Positions 16,546-24,271 of a stretch of 64,000 nucleotides of DNA are shown here, one piece after another; position 1 is the first letter of the stretch, and every line of letters starts with the position of its first letter. Where the stretch lies: the NCBI GenBank assembly GCA_903929355.1, contig CAIYUN010000036.1, positions 57,632-121,631 of the forward strand, in the 5' to 3' direction. The translations under genes and the position numbers were made by a program. The notes beneath the pieces are model-generated. The model was given only the letters and a program-made list of their open reading frames with translations. It was not told the DNA's origin and searched no databases. Source of the DNA: an uncultured Opitutaceae bacterium. Lineage in GTDB: Bacteria > Verrucomicrobiota > Verrucomicrobiia > Opitutales > Opitutaceae.

Positions 16546-17040
16546 TCAGGAGGTGGTTTCCTGCTCCTCGGTTTCCAGATGGGAGCGTAGCAACCACGCG
16601 GCTTTTTCGTGCTGCCGCATCAGACCCGTGAGAAAATCGGCGGTGCCAGTGTCCCCCAGGCGCAGGGCGGTGGCGGTGTCCGATCGGAGCTGCACGACCA
16701 GGTCCTCATGCAGGGCGAGCAGTTCGGACAGCATATGGTCCGAGGAGAGGCCAATGCCGGGGTCGGCGGAGGAGCGGGCGGCCTTCGTCAGGTCGGCCCA
16801 GTTGCCCTGGGCCCCCACCCCGATGGCCCGGGCACGCTCGGCGACGTCATCGAGCCACTGGTCAATCTGGTCGTGTTGCGACTCGAAGAGCAGATGCAGG
16901 CTGTGGAAGTCGGGACCGGTGACATTCCAGTGGTAATCGTGGGTGGTGGCGTCCAGCACATACTCGTCGGCGAGGAGCTGGTTCAGGATCTGGCCGACTT
17001 CCAGACGGACTTCATCGGACAAGCCGAGGTTGGATTTCAT
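16546..17040 (-). CDS. dps: Dps-family DNA-binding ferritin-like protein
   Basis: A 164-residue Dps protein that forms a dodecameric cage, oxidises and stores iron with peroxide, and can protect DNA. The ferroxidase pattern is present: His37 (HWNVTG), His49, Asp64 and Glu68, with the usual 12-15-4 spacing. Sequence continues through a full four-helix bundle to EEQETTS. It heads an operon with DUF3185, DUF1328, DUF883, YqjE and YqjK genes. No clear copy of the island motif was found upstream. Confidence 0.92.
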   Translation of the reverse strand: MKSNLGLSDEVRLEVGQILNQLLADEYVLDATTHDYHWNVTGPDFHSLHLLFESQHDQIDQWLDDVAERARAIGVGAQGNWADLTKAARSSADPGIGLSSDHMLSELLALHEDLVVQLRSDTATALRLGDTGTADFLTGLMRQHEKAAWLLRSHLETEEQETTS

Positions 17041-17088
17041 GATGGGGCGGTGGGGGGATTGAAAGGTGCGTGAGCAGAAATACGGACG

Positions 17089-17286
17089 TCACGCCTGCGC
17101 CTGCCGGCCGACATGATGGCGCGCGTGCGACGCCGCCAGGACGGTGGAGGGAGGGGCGAGACGGGGCCGGCGGGAAGCCGGGTTGGCGGCAGCGAGCAGC
17201 TTGCCCGGATCGTGCGCCCGCGTCGGTTGCTCGGAGCCGGTCGTGGCCGGTTCGCCGGCAGGGCGCGGTTTGATCTTTGGTGGCAT
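17089..17286 (-). CDS. Possible small Pro/Ala-rich protein
   Basis: A 65-residue frame starting MPPKIKPRPAGEPATT, rich in Pro, Ala, Arg and Thr and without hydrophobic segments. It sits 48 nt upstream of dps on the same strand and would fit as first gene of that operon. Low complexity in GC-rich DNA makes chance opening plausible. No family is recognised. Confidence 0.3.
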   Translation of the reverse strand: MPPKIKPRPAGEPATTGSEQPTRAHDPGKLLAAANPASRRPRLAPPSTVLAASHARHHVGRQAQA

Positions 17287-17322
17287 GGGAGGGTGGAGCC
17301 GAGGGTGAAGGGGAACCAGGAC

Positions 17323-17344
17323 GCGACCATCCGGAGATGGTCGC
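17323..17344 (-). terminator. Perfect 8-bp hairpin between the BON gene and the dps operon
   Basis: GCGACCAT and ATGGTCGC pair perfectly around a 6-nt loop, 27 nt past the stop of the BON gene. There is no T-run, so it may be a Rho-assisted terminator, a 3'-end stabiliser or an operator for the dps operon. Confidence 0.35.
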
Positions 17345-17370
17345 ACCCGGGCGGATGAACGGTCGGCCGC

Positions 17371-18114
17371 TCAGCTTCTCACCGTCATGGAGTTGGTGAC
17401 CGACTTCACCCCGCGGATATCCGTGGCCAGTTTCGTGACCAGGGAGATTTCCGCGTCAGAGGCGGCCTCGCCGGAGATGACGATCACCCCGTCAATGGTG
17501 GTGACCTTGGTCTTGAGCGCGCTGGTTCCCTTGTGGGTGAGGAGCGCGTATTTCACCTGGGTGGTGATGGAAGCGTCGTCAATCGTCTCCCCGACGGTCT
17601 CACCCTTGGAGGGCTGGTCGGCGACCACGAGGTCATTTTTGACTGATTTCACAAAGTCGATCTCCCGGGCATAAACCCCGGTGAGCTCCTTCTGCGCGAC
17701 ATTGTCGGCGGTGCCGGTCAGCGTGACATTGCCGTCCACCACCACGACCGTGGTGTGAATGGCGCTGACGTTGGACTTGACGAGCAGGCTCCCCCGGATC
17801 TTGAAGGCGATCCACGCGTCGGAATGTTCAGGATACGCGGCCTTGATGGTGAGCTCGTTGTTCACACCCATGACCCCCGGAAGATTTTGGACGGTGTCGG
17901 CGGCGAGCGCCTTCTGATCCTTGTCCTCCACGGTGCCGGTCAATGTGACGACGCCATCGGCGGCTTTCACGGTCACCTGATTCTCCAGGACGGTGCGGTA
18001 GTTGTAGGAGCTTTTGGCGGCAGCCTCGATCTTGCGATCGGTGTCGGGCGAAGCGAGCGCGACGAGCGGGCCGGCGAGGAGCAGGAACAGGGTTGACAGA
18101 TTTTTGTTTTTCAT
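17371..18114 (-). CDS. Exported triple-BON-domain protein (OsmY-like)
   Basis: A 247-residue protein with a signal peptide (residues 1-21, ending VALAS) and three successive BON domains (about 27-95, 100-170 and 175-247). Each has a GxVTLTGTV-like or VIVISGEA strand pair and a conserved glycine. OsmY, the E. coli relative with two BON domains, is a periplasmic osmotic and stationary-phase protein. A motif copy (18157-18170) lies 42 nt before the ATG, suggesting control with the rest of the stress island. Confidence 0.87.
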   Translation of the reverse strand: MKNKNLSTLFLLLAGPLVALASPDTDRKIEAAAKSSYNYRTVLENQVTVKAADGVVTLTGTVEDKDQKALAADTVQNLPGVMGVNNELTIKAAYPEHSDAWIAFKIRGSLLVKSNVSAIHTTVVVVDGNVTLTGTADNVAQKELTGVYAREIDFVKSVKNDLVVADQPSKGETVGETIDDASITTQVKYALLTHKGTSALKTKVTTIDGVIVISGEAASDAEISLVTKLATDIRGVKSVTNSMTVRS

Positions 18115-18156
18115 AGGTTGAGGGCCGGAGCATACTCGGTCGGTGACACCGCCGCG

Positions 18157-18170
18157 ATGGGGCGTAACCC
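18157..18170 (-). promoter_or_regulatory. Stress-island motif, site 2 (upstream of triple-BON gene)
   Basis: Minus strand reads GGGTTACGCCCCAT, one base off the consensus and still the GGGT-N3-(A/G)CCC dyad. There are 42 nt between its end and the start codon at 18114. Confidence 0.65.
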
Positions 18171-18188
18171 TACTGGCTGTTACGAAAG

Positions 18189-18250
18189 AGGTCAGACGTC
18201 AGTAATCAGAGGTCAGAAGCCGGACTCCGGAAGCCTGAGGTCAGAGGCCG
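18189..18250. repeat. Heptad repeat, GTCAGAG-type word
   Basis: Units GTCAGAC, GTCAGTA, ATCAGAG, GTCAGAA, GCCGGAC, TCCGGAA, GCCTGAG, GTCAGAG follow each other with an exact 7-nt period. It is the reverse-complement form of the word at 7418 and 37581. The rest of the 323-nt gap holds motif sites 2 and 3 and, at about 18255-18351, an open stretch that reads like a protein C-terminus but has no start. Confidence 0.88.
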
Positions 18251-18387
18251 CAGACAAGGCATGCCTCGCCCGCAAACAGGGTAAGCCGGTGGCGCTGCTG
18301 ACGCTGGCTGGCGCCAAGGACGAGTGGGCCGGGTGGATTCAGACCGGTTGAAATCCGCCCCCATGCCCGGCCACCGGTCGCAACACC

Positions 18388-18401
18388 GGGTTACACCTTA
18401 T
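18388..18401 (+). promoter_or_regulatory. Stress-island motif, site 3 (upstream of coiled-coil/H+-ATPase operon)
   Basis: Plus strand reads GGGTTACACCTTAT, 12 of 14 matching the consensus, and points at the gene starting at 18438 with 36 nt between. Confidence 0.6.
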
Positions 18402-18437
18402 ATCATCGGAACGGGGCATGAGGTAGTTTGATGCACC

Positions 18438-19106
18438 ATGCCCGACCTTCCTTCCTCCAGCCCAACGAAAACCAATCTTCCGTTCCCCACCCCGGCCCAT
18501 GCGGTCGAGTCCGGTCGCGACAACACCGCCGGCCCGGCGACCCGACCGCGCAACGGTGCGCTCCTGAGCGTGGTGCTGGGCGTGGCGGTCGTCATACTCG
18601 GACTGGTCGCGCTTGATTACCGGAGCGCGATCAGCGACCGGGACACCACCATCGCGCAGGACAAAAACCGGGCCGACCAACATGGTGCCGCCACAGTGCT
18701 GATGCAGGCGCAATTGGACGCGGTCACCGCCCACGCGACCAAACTCCAGACTGACGCGGCGGACGCCAAGGCGGAGTCGGCCCGGCTCACCGCCCTGGTG
18801 GAGCTGACCAAGGCCGGCGCGGCAGAAACCCAGACACAACTGGACCAAAGCCGGAACTTGGCCAACGGATTCCAGACCCAGATGGAGGCCGCCAAGGTGG
18901 ACTCGATCCGCCACCAAGGGGAAGTGGAGACGGCCCAGGCCCGGACGACCGTGATGCAGGAGCAAATGAACGCCGCCAGAACCGACACGGCCCGCCTGCA
19001 AACCCAACTGGATGCCAGCCGGAACCGCTCTGACGCACTGCAGGAAGGCCTGACGAAGGACGAAGCCGAAATCGCCCAATTGAAAAAGGCCGTCACGAAA
19101 AGCTAA
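18438..19106 (+). CDS. Membrane-anchored coiled-coil protein
   Basis: A 222-residue protein. A Pro/Thr-rich cytoplasmic N-terminus (1-38) is followed by one membrane helix (about 40-60, LLSVVLGVAVVILGLVALDY). A long charged alpha-helical region (65-222) is rich in Ala, Gln, Thr and Asp and repeats a Q-x-Q-L-D-A-like pattern (MQAQLDA, TQTQLDQ, LQTQLDA), typical of a coiled coil. No enzyme motif. It is first in a run of four genes ending with the P-type ATPase and is preceded by motif site 3. Function unknown. Confidence 0.72.
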   Translation: MPDLPSSSPTKTNLPFPTPAHAVESGRDNTAGPATRPRNGALLSVVLGVAVVILGLVALDYRSAISDRDTTIAQDKNRADQHGAATVLMQAQLDAVTAHATKLQTDAADAKAESARLTALVELTKAGAAETQTQLDQSRNLANGFQTQMEAAKVDSIRHQGEVETAQARTTVMQEQMNAARTDTARLQTQLDASRNRSDALQEGLTKDEAEIAQLKKAVTKS

Positions 19107-19120
19107 GGCCAACTCCCTTC

Positions 19121-19630
19121 ATGAATCCACCCGACACTAGCAGCCTTACCGCCACGCCCGGGCTATCCACCCTAAAACTTGGGAGGCGGGGCGATCCGAC
19201 CGAGCAGACGAACGACCAGCAGCCTGGCAAGCCTCCCGCGGCAGTGAAGAAGTCGCCGGGCAATTCGGGCCCAATGGCCCGGGCGGAGGCCGGGATCGAA
19301 CCGCCCACGCCGATCCAGCCAACGACCGACCGATTCCCCGCCTTGGAGCCCCAGGAGGGTGTGCTCACGTATAATGACCCGACGGCCAAGACGGTACAGG
19401 TGGCCGGAGACTTCAACGGCTGGCACCCGGAAGCAAGCCCGCTGGCCGCGACGGGCTTCGGTGAGTGGAACATCCACCTGACGCTCCGTCCCGGACAGTA
19501 TGAATACCGCTTTTGGGTGGACGGCGCGTGGGCCGACGATCCGCTCGCCCGGCAAACCACCCCCAATCCTTACGGCGGCACCAACGCCCTGCTGAAGGTG
19601 GGACTGGACGACCATATCGAGTATTTGTGA
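19121..19630 (+). CDS. Glycogen-binding (CBM48/AMPK-beta-like) protein
   Basis: A 169-residue protein whose C-terminal half (about 78-165) is a glycogen-binding isoamylase-N/AMPK-beta-type domain. It has the hallmark VAGDFNGWHPEASPL, then LRPGQYEYRFWVDGAWADDP and NPYGGTNALL. The N-terminal half is Pro/Thr/Lys-rich and probably disordered. Such stand-alone CBM48 proteins are common in stress clusters; binding to glycogen or a partner enzyme is inferred. It starts 14 nt after the coiled-coil gene. Confidence 0.83.
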   Translation: MNPPDTSSLTATPGLSTLKLGRRGDPTEQTNDQQPGKPPAAVKKSPGNSGPMARAEAGIEPPTPIQPTTDRFPALEPQEGVLTYNDPTAKTVQVAGDFNGWHPEASPLAATGFGEWNIHLTLRPGQYEYRFWVDGAWADDPLARQTTPNPYGGTNALLKVGLDDHIEYL

Positions 19631-19659
19631 TCTCGGTTTCTGACCAACTCCACCCGTCC

Positions 19660-20190
19660 ATGAAGCCAAACTGCCCGACCAAATTTGTCGTGATCGCGAC
19701 CGCCCTGGCCGCGCTGGTCACCGCCGCGTGCGGCCAACCTGACAAAACAGCGGCAGCCCCATCGCCAACCACGACGCCGCCAGCCCAAAACCAGGGGATG
19801 ATGGCGGTGCCAGTCCCGGGTCCAACCATCACCATCGCGGACTCCGCCAGCCCCGCCCCCGCCGTCATCAGCTGGGCGGACATCGAAAACGACCCGTATG
19901 ACCAGCGCGCGCATTTCATCGCCGGATACAAGCAGATGGAGGCCATGGTTGACGACCAGGTGGCGACGCTGAAGGTCAAACGGGCGACCATGACCGGCAC
20001 CATCGACACCCAAGACTGGGATTTTGCGATGAAGGAGGTAGAAAACGCCCGGGACTACCTGAGGTCCATCGGGAATGAGCTAAGCCAGGCCACCCCGGAA
20101 AATTGGAGCGATGAACGGGCCAAGGCCGGCCGCGCCTGGGTGCGCACGCAGGACGCCTACGACAAGGTCAAGTTGAGCACAACCAGTTGA
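19660..20190 (+). CDS. Putative lipoprotein
   Basis: A 176-residue protein with a lipobox-type signal (LVTAAC, Cys24), then a Pro/Thr/Ala linker and a mostly helical charged domain (about 75-176) with Trp-containing blocks (ISWADIENDPYDQRAHF, DTQDWDFAMKEVENARDYL). I do not recognise a family. ATG 19660 is chosen as the start of the signal peptide; upstream in-frame codons overlap the CBM48 gene. Operon position points to envelope stress. Confidence 0.72.
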   Translation: MKPNCPTKFVVIATALAALVTAACGQPDKTAAAPSPTTTPPAQNQGMMAVPVPGPTITIADSASPAPAVISWADIENDPYDQRAHFIAGYKQMEAMVDDQVATLKVKRATMTGTIDTQDWDFAMKEVENARDYLRSIGNELSQATPENWSDERAKAGRAWVRTQDAYDKVKLSTTS

Positions 20191-20253
20191 CCCCACGGAG
20201 GGTGGGTGCGAAGGTGGGTGATTGGAACCGCCACGCAACCCCAGGCCGAGCCC

Positions 20254-22710
20254 ATGCCCCCGCAGCCAGCAGACCCCGAATCACTGACCCTCGCCTCCAG
20301 CCCGGTGCCGGAAACACTCGCCGCGCTGCAGGTCAACCCGGAGACAGGGTTGACGCCGGCGGAAGCGGACCTCCGCCGGAAGCAGCATGGCCAAAACGAA
20401 GTGGCCGAAACCAAGGGACACCCAGTACTTCAATTTCTCGGGAAGTTTTGGGGCCTGTCGGCGTGGATGCTGGAAATGATCATGATCCTGTCAGCCGTGC
20501 TCCGGAAATACCCGGATCTCATGGTGGTGAGCGCGCTGCTCCTGGCCAACGCGGTGGTGAGTTTTCTGCAGGAACGCCGGGCCGCCGGCGTCGTCGAGAC
20601 CCTGCGCCGCCGGCTGCAGGTCAGCGCACGGGTGCTTCGGGCGGCCAACTGGCAGCTGATTCCCGCGCGGGATCTCGTGCCCGGCGACATCATCCGCGTG
20701 CGGCACGGGGATCTGGTCCCGGCCGACGTGAAGCTCCTCGCGGGGGCGTTGAGCGTGGACGAGTCGGCGCTCACCGGCGAATCGAAGGACGCCGACAAGA
20801 CCCCCGGCAGGATGCTGACCGCAGGCTCGGTGGTCCGCCAGGGCGAGGGCACCGGGGTGGTTCTGCTCACGGGGGCGAAGACTTACTTTGGCCGTACGAC
20901 GGTGCTGGTGCAACAGGCGCGGCCCAAGCTCCATATTGATGAGGTCGTGGCCCGGATCGTGCACTGGCTTTTTCTCGTCGTCGGGGCGCTGCTGGGGATG
21001 GTGGTCGCCGTCTCGCTCGAGCGGGGGACACCGCTGCTGGCGACGGTCCCCCTCCTGTTGATCCTGCTAACTAGCGCAATCCCCCTTTCCCTTCCGGTCA
21101 TGTTCACGGTCAGCATGGCGGTCGGGGCGAGGGAACTGGCCAAGCGTGGCGTGCTCGTAACCCGCCTCAGCGCCGCGGAGGACGCCGCCACCATGGATGT
21201 GCTGTGCGTGGACAAGACGGGGACGATCACGATGAACCAACTGGCCGTGACTGGCGTGATCCCGCTGGAGCACGCCTCGGAGGCCGATGTGCTGTTTGCC
21301 GGCGCGCTTGCCTCGCAGGAGGCCAACCAGGATCCGATTGACCTCGCGTTCCTCACCGCCGCCAAGGAGCGAAACATTTTTGCCGGCCGGCCCGCGGCCA
21401 GGCCCGTCTCCTTTGCCCCGTTTGACGCAAAGAACCGGCGGACGGAGGCGGTAGTCGAACGAAGCGGCCAGCAGCTGCGCGTGATGAAGGGAGCAGTGCG
21501 CACCATCGCGGAGGCCGCGGGGTTGCCGCCTGCGGCGATCGAGGCGCTGGAGGCGCGGACCGCCGAACCGGCATCGCGGGGATATCGAACGCTGGCCGTA
21601 GCACAGGCCGCCGGGACCGGCACGCCCACCCTGGTCGGCCTGGTGACGTTGTATGATCCGCCCCGGGCGGACGCCAAACCGCTCATCGCCACCCTCCACG
21701 GGCTTGGCGTGCAGGTGAAAATGCTCACGGGCGACGCGCTGTCCGTCGCGAGCGAGATCGCCCGTGGCGTCGGGCTGCCCGACCTCCGGCGAGTGGCCGA
21801 CCTGAAGGCGTCGCAAGGTCCAACCGGCAGCGACACCGCCGCGTTGCTGGCGGGCACCGATGGGTTCGCGGAGGTTTTTCCCGAGGACAAATACACCGTG
21901 GTGAAAGCATTGCAGGCCGCCGGACATGTGACGGGGATGACGGGCGACGGGGTCAACGACGCGCCCGCGCTCCGCCAGGCCGAGGTGGGCATTGCCGTCA
22001 GCACCGCCACCGACGTGGCCAAGGGCGCCGCGAGCGTGGTCCTGACCGAACCGGGTCTCGCGAACATCGTGGCCTTGGTCGAGCAAGGGCGGACGATTTA
22101 CCAGCGGATTTTGACTTACATCATCAACAAGATCAGCCGGACGATCCTGAAAACCGCCTTTGTGGCCATCGCCTTCGTGGTGACGGGCAAATTCGTCATG
22201 TCCGCCTTCGCAATGCTGCTGTTGGTGTTAGTGACCGACGTGGCTAAAATCTCCCTCGCCACCGACCATGTGCGACCTTCGAAGAAACCGGCAACCTGGA
22301 AAATCAACCCCTTGATCACAGTCGCCGTGATGCTGGGCGTCCTGATGGTCGCGGAGGCGCTGCTGGCCTTGTGGTTCGGCTGGTCGCGGTGCGGTTTGGC
22401 CACCAATGACGACGCCCTCTACACCTACAGCTTTTTGACGCTGCTGTACTTTGCCGCAGCCTCCATCGTGTCGGCCCGCGAACGCCGCTGGTTTTGGGCG
22501 ACAAAGCCCAGCCGGGCGGTGGTGGCGGCGGTCACGGCGGAAGTGCTGGTCGGCACGCTCCTGACGCGCCTGGGTCTGCCGGGACTGATGCCCCTGCCCT
22601 GGGCGCAAACACTGGCAATTTTTGTCTTTGCCATGGTCTCATGCCTGATCGTCAACGATGCGGTGAAGGTTGGCCTGATCAAGTGGCGCGCACCCGCCGC
22701 CGCCGGCTAG
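20254..22710 (+). CDS. Plasma-membrane-type H+-transporting P-type ATPase
   Basis: An 818-residue P3A-type proton ATPase that would pump H+ outward using ATP. Features in order: cation-ATPase N domain (GLTPAEADLRRKQHGQNEV), the first two helices, actuator motif LTGES, phosphorylation site DKTGTIT (Asp320), nucleotide domain, hinge TGDGVNDAPAL, and C-terminal helices. There is no plant-type C-terminal autoinhibitory tail. ATG 20254 is preferred; in-frame GTGs at 20206 and 20218 are alternatives. It ends the motif-site-3 operon, so a role in acid or energy stress is likely. Confidence 0.9.
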   Translation: MPPQPADPESLTLASSPVPETLAALQVNPETGLTPAEADLRRKQHGQNEVAETKGHPVLQFLGKFWGLSAWMLEMIMILSAVLRKYPDLMVVSALLLANAVVSFLQERRAAGVVETLRRRLQVSARVLRAANWQLIPARDLVPGDIIRVRHGDLVPADVKLLAGALSVDESALTGESKDADKTPGRMLTAGSVVRQGEGTGVVLLTGAKTYFGRTTVLVQQARPKLHIDEVVARIVHWLFLVVGALLGMVVAVSLERGTPLLATVPLLLILLTSAIPLSLPVMFTVSMAVGARELAKRGVLVTRLSAAEDAATMDVLCVDKTGTITMNQLAVTGVIPLEHASEADVLFAGALASQEANQDPIDLAFLTAAKERNIFAGRPAARPVSFAPFDAKNRRTEAVVERSGQQLRVMKGAVRTIAEAAGLPPAAIEALEARTAEPASRGYRTLAVAQAAGTGTPTLVGLVTLYDPPRADAKPLIATLHGLGVQVKMLTGDALSVASEIARGVGLPDLRRVADLKASQGPTGSDTAALLAGTDGFAEVFPEDKYTVVKALQAAGHVTGMTGDGVNDAPALRQAEVGIAVSTATDVAKGAASVVLTEPGLANIVALVEQGRTIYQRILTYIINKISRTILKTAFVAIAFVVTGKFVMSAFAMLLLVLVTDVAKISLATDHVRPSKKPATWKINPLITVAVMLGVLMVAEALLALWFGWSRCGLATNDDALYTYSFLTLLYFAAASIVSARERRWFWATKPSRAVVAAVTAEVLVGTLLTRLGLPGLMPLPWAQTLAIFVFAMVSCLIVNDAVKVGLIKWRAPAAAG

Positions 22711-22892
22711 CCCCGCTAGATGTCGTGGGGTTCGTTTTGAGCACCTTGCGGATCCCGCTGCAGCTGGAAATGCCCGCGATGACCTAGACCAGGCCGAAGC
22801 CCAGTCCGAGATCCTCGAACCAAATCATTGTGACGTCATGGGGCAGGCGGGAGCGGGCGATGACAATCATGAGCGGGCCGCGCCGGGACTGA

Positions 22893-23129
22893 TCAACGGC
22901 GAAATCCAGGCGGGTGGAGGTCGATATCGACGCGGTCGCCACCCCGCCCTTCGTCCCGCCCGCGTGCATACCATCCGCCCCCATCCAGCCACGGCCCGTC
23001 GCCAAACCAAGGGCGCGGGCCATAGTTGATGTCGGCGCCGACATAGCCGCGGTTGACACAGCCGGAGGACCAAAGCTGCAGGGCGACCAGCAGGAGCAGA
23101 CGGCAAAGAAAGGTGCGTTTGGATTTCAT
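22893..23129 (-). CDS. Small putative lipoprotein
   Basis: A 78-residue protein with lipobox WSSGC (Cys24) and a Gly/Asp/Trp/Arg-rich mature part (ADINYGPRPWFGDGPW). Its ATG overlaps the TGA of the VOC gene by one nucleotide pattern ATGA, so the two are translationally coupled. No family is recognised. The 182 nt below it (22711-22892) contain no convincing gene. Confidence 0.6.
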   Translation of the reverse strand: MKSKRTFLCRLLLLVALQLWSSGCVNRGYVGADINYGPRPWFGDGPWLDGGGWYARGRDEGRGGDRVDIDLHPPGFRR

Positions 23130-24028
23130 GGATGATCGGCGGAATTGGCGTTGTTCACATACTCGACGAGGCCGATGTCACCACCGGTGGGGTCAACGAT
23201 GACCGCGAAACGACAGCCGTAGGCGGCCGGGTGCGGCGAGACCAGAATCTCAGCGCCAAGTTTGGTCGCCAGCGCGAGTGTTTCGTCCATGTTCGCGACG
23301 CGGATCACGCCGAGCCAGCCGGATTTCGCGGCCGTGCTGTCAGTCGGCAGCGGCGTCACCCCGGCGCGGGCCAGGCCACCGCTGGACAGGAAGAAATCGT
23401 TTTTCCGGTCGGTGCGAAGATCAGGCGTGACCGCATAGGCGACGACCCGGCGGTAAAAGTCGGCGGTCGCCTGCGGTTGTTTCACGAAGAGTTCGAACCA
23501 GTTCCAATCCCCGGCCTTAGGCTCGGCGTCAGCCGGGTCGCCCGAGGAGGATTGGAGCAGGCCGAAGGCCGAGCCCTCTATGTCGGTGACGATCGCCTGG
23601 GTGCCCCGATCGGGAAAAGCGCGGGCCTCGGCCCGCACCAGCCCGCCGTTCTGGGTGACAAGGGCGACGGTGGCAGGGAGGTCGGTGACCGCGAGATAGC
23701 CGATCCAGCGCGAGGCGCGTTTGGTGGGCGCGGGCGGACGCGCCACCAGCCCGGCCACCGGTTTGCCCTGGTTGCTCAACACAATGTAAACCTGGCTGTT
23801 TTGTGTGGTCAGGCTGACGGTCCAGCCGAACAGGCTGGTGTAAAACTTGGTGTCGGCAACGGGATCGGTCGTGAACAAATCCGCCCAGATGAACTTGCCG
23901 GGGCGGTGCTCTGTGGTCGCTGGATGGGTCAACGGCTCGAAATCCGCCGCACGCCCGACGCGGACGGGACCGAGGGCGAGGACGGCAAGGACGGCGAGGA
24001 AAGGGGTGGAGCGGCAAAGAGAAGGCAT
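23126..24028 (-). CDS. Secreted protein with two VOC (glyoxalase-like) domains
   Basis: A 300-residue protein with a signal peptide (residues 1-27, ending GRAAD) and two vicinal-oxygen-chelate domains (about 38-150 and 165-292). The blocks FIWADLFTTDPVADTKFYTSLFGW and WNWFELFVKQPQATADFYRRVV mark the starts of the two domains. Related proteins include hydroxylases and antibiotic-binding proteins; the substrate is unknown. The ATG at 24028 starts the signal peptide. Motif site 4 lies 43 nt upstream. Confidence 0.82.
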   Translation of the reverse strand: MPSLCRSTPFLAVLAVLALGPVRVGRAADFEPLTHPATTEHRPGKFIWADLFTTDPVADTKFYTSLFGWTVSLTTQNSQVYIVLSNQGKPVAGLVARPPAPTKRASRWIGYLAVTDLPATVALVTQNGGLVRAEARAFPDRGTQAIVTDIEGSAFGLLQSSSGDPADAEPKAGDWNWFELFVKQPQATADFYRRVVAYAVTPDLRTDRKNDFFLSSGGLARAGVTPLPTDSTAAKSGWLGVIRVANMDETLALATKLGAEILVSPHPAAYGCRFAVIVDPTGGDIGLVEYVNNANSADHP

Positions 24029-24071
24029 GAGAGGGTGACCGGGAGGATAACCTGACCGCCCCACCCCGGGT

Positions 24072-24085
24072 ATGGGGTGATACCC
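24072..24085 (-). promoter_or_regulatory. Stress-island motif, site 4 (upstream of secreted VOC gene)
   Basis: Minus strand reads GGGTATCACCCCAT, and the extended form ATGGGTATCACCCCAT is the most symmetric copy. There are 43 nt to the start codon at 24028. It shares the 243-nt divergent intergenic region with site 5. Confidence 0.62.
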
Positions 24086-24164
24086 ATCAGCAAATCGAAC
24101 GGGGCGCTGAAATTCACCCGGTCCGGACTGAACGGAAGCAAGATGCGCCCGGGCATCACCATGG

Positions 24165-24178
24165 GTTTTACACCCCAT
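24165..24178 (+). promoter_or_regulatory. Stress-island motif, site 5 (upstream of acetate kinase)
   Basis: Plus strand reads GTTTTACACCCCAT, 12 of 14 matching the consensus, pointing to ackA with 93 nt between. The dyad is extended by two bases (GGG-TTTTA-CACCCC), so this is the weakest match in spacing. Confidence 0.55.
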
Positions 24179-24271
24179 TTAGGGGTGAGGGAGGATCCAC
24201 TAGCATGAGCAGGCGAAACCCGGTTCCAATTCGTGATCGCGAATGGGGATAAGGATCGCGGAAACTGACCC

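Noticed and set aside
18255..18351. Open stretch ending KPVALLTLAGAKDEWAGWIQTG-like sequence
   Set aside because: Reads like a protein C-terminus but has no start codon and is preceded by a heptad repeat. Could be a gene remnant, but there is too little to call.
22784..22892. Minus-strand continuation (SRLPHDVTMIWFEDLG region) below the small lipoprotein gene
   Set aside because: Considered as a frameshifted extension of the lipoprotein or a 28-residue peptide; neither has supporting motifs.
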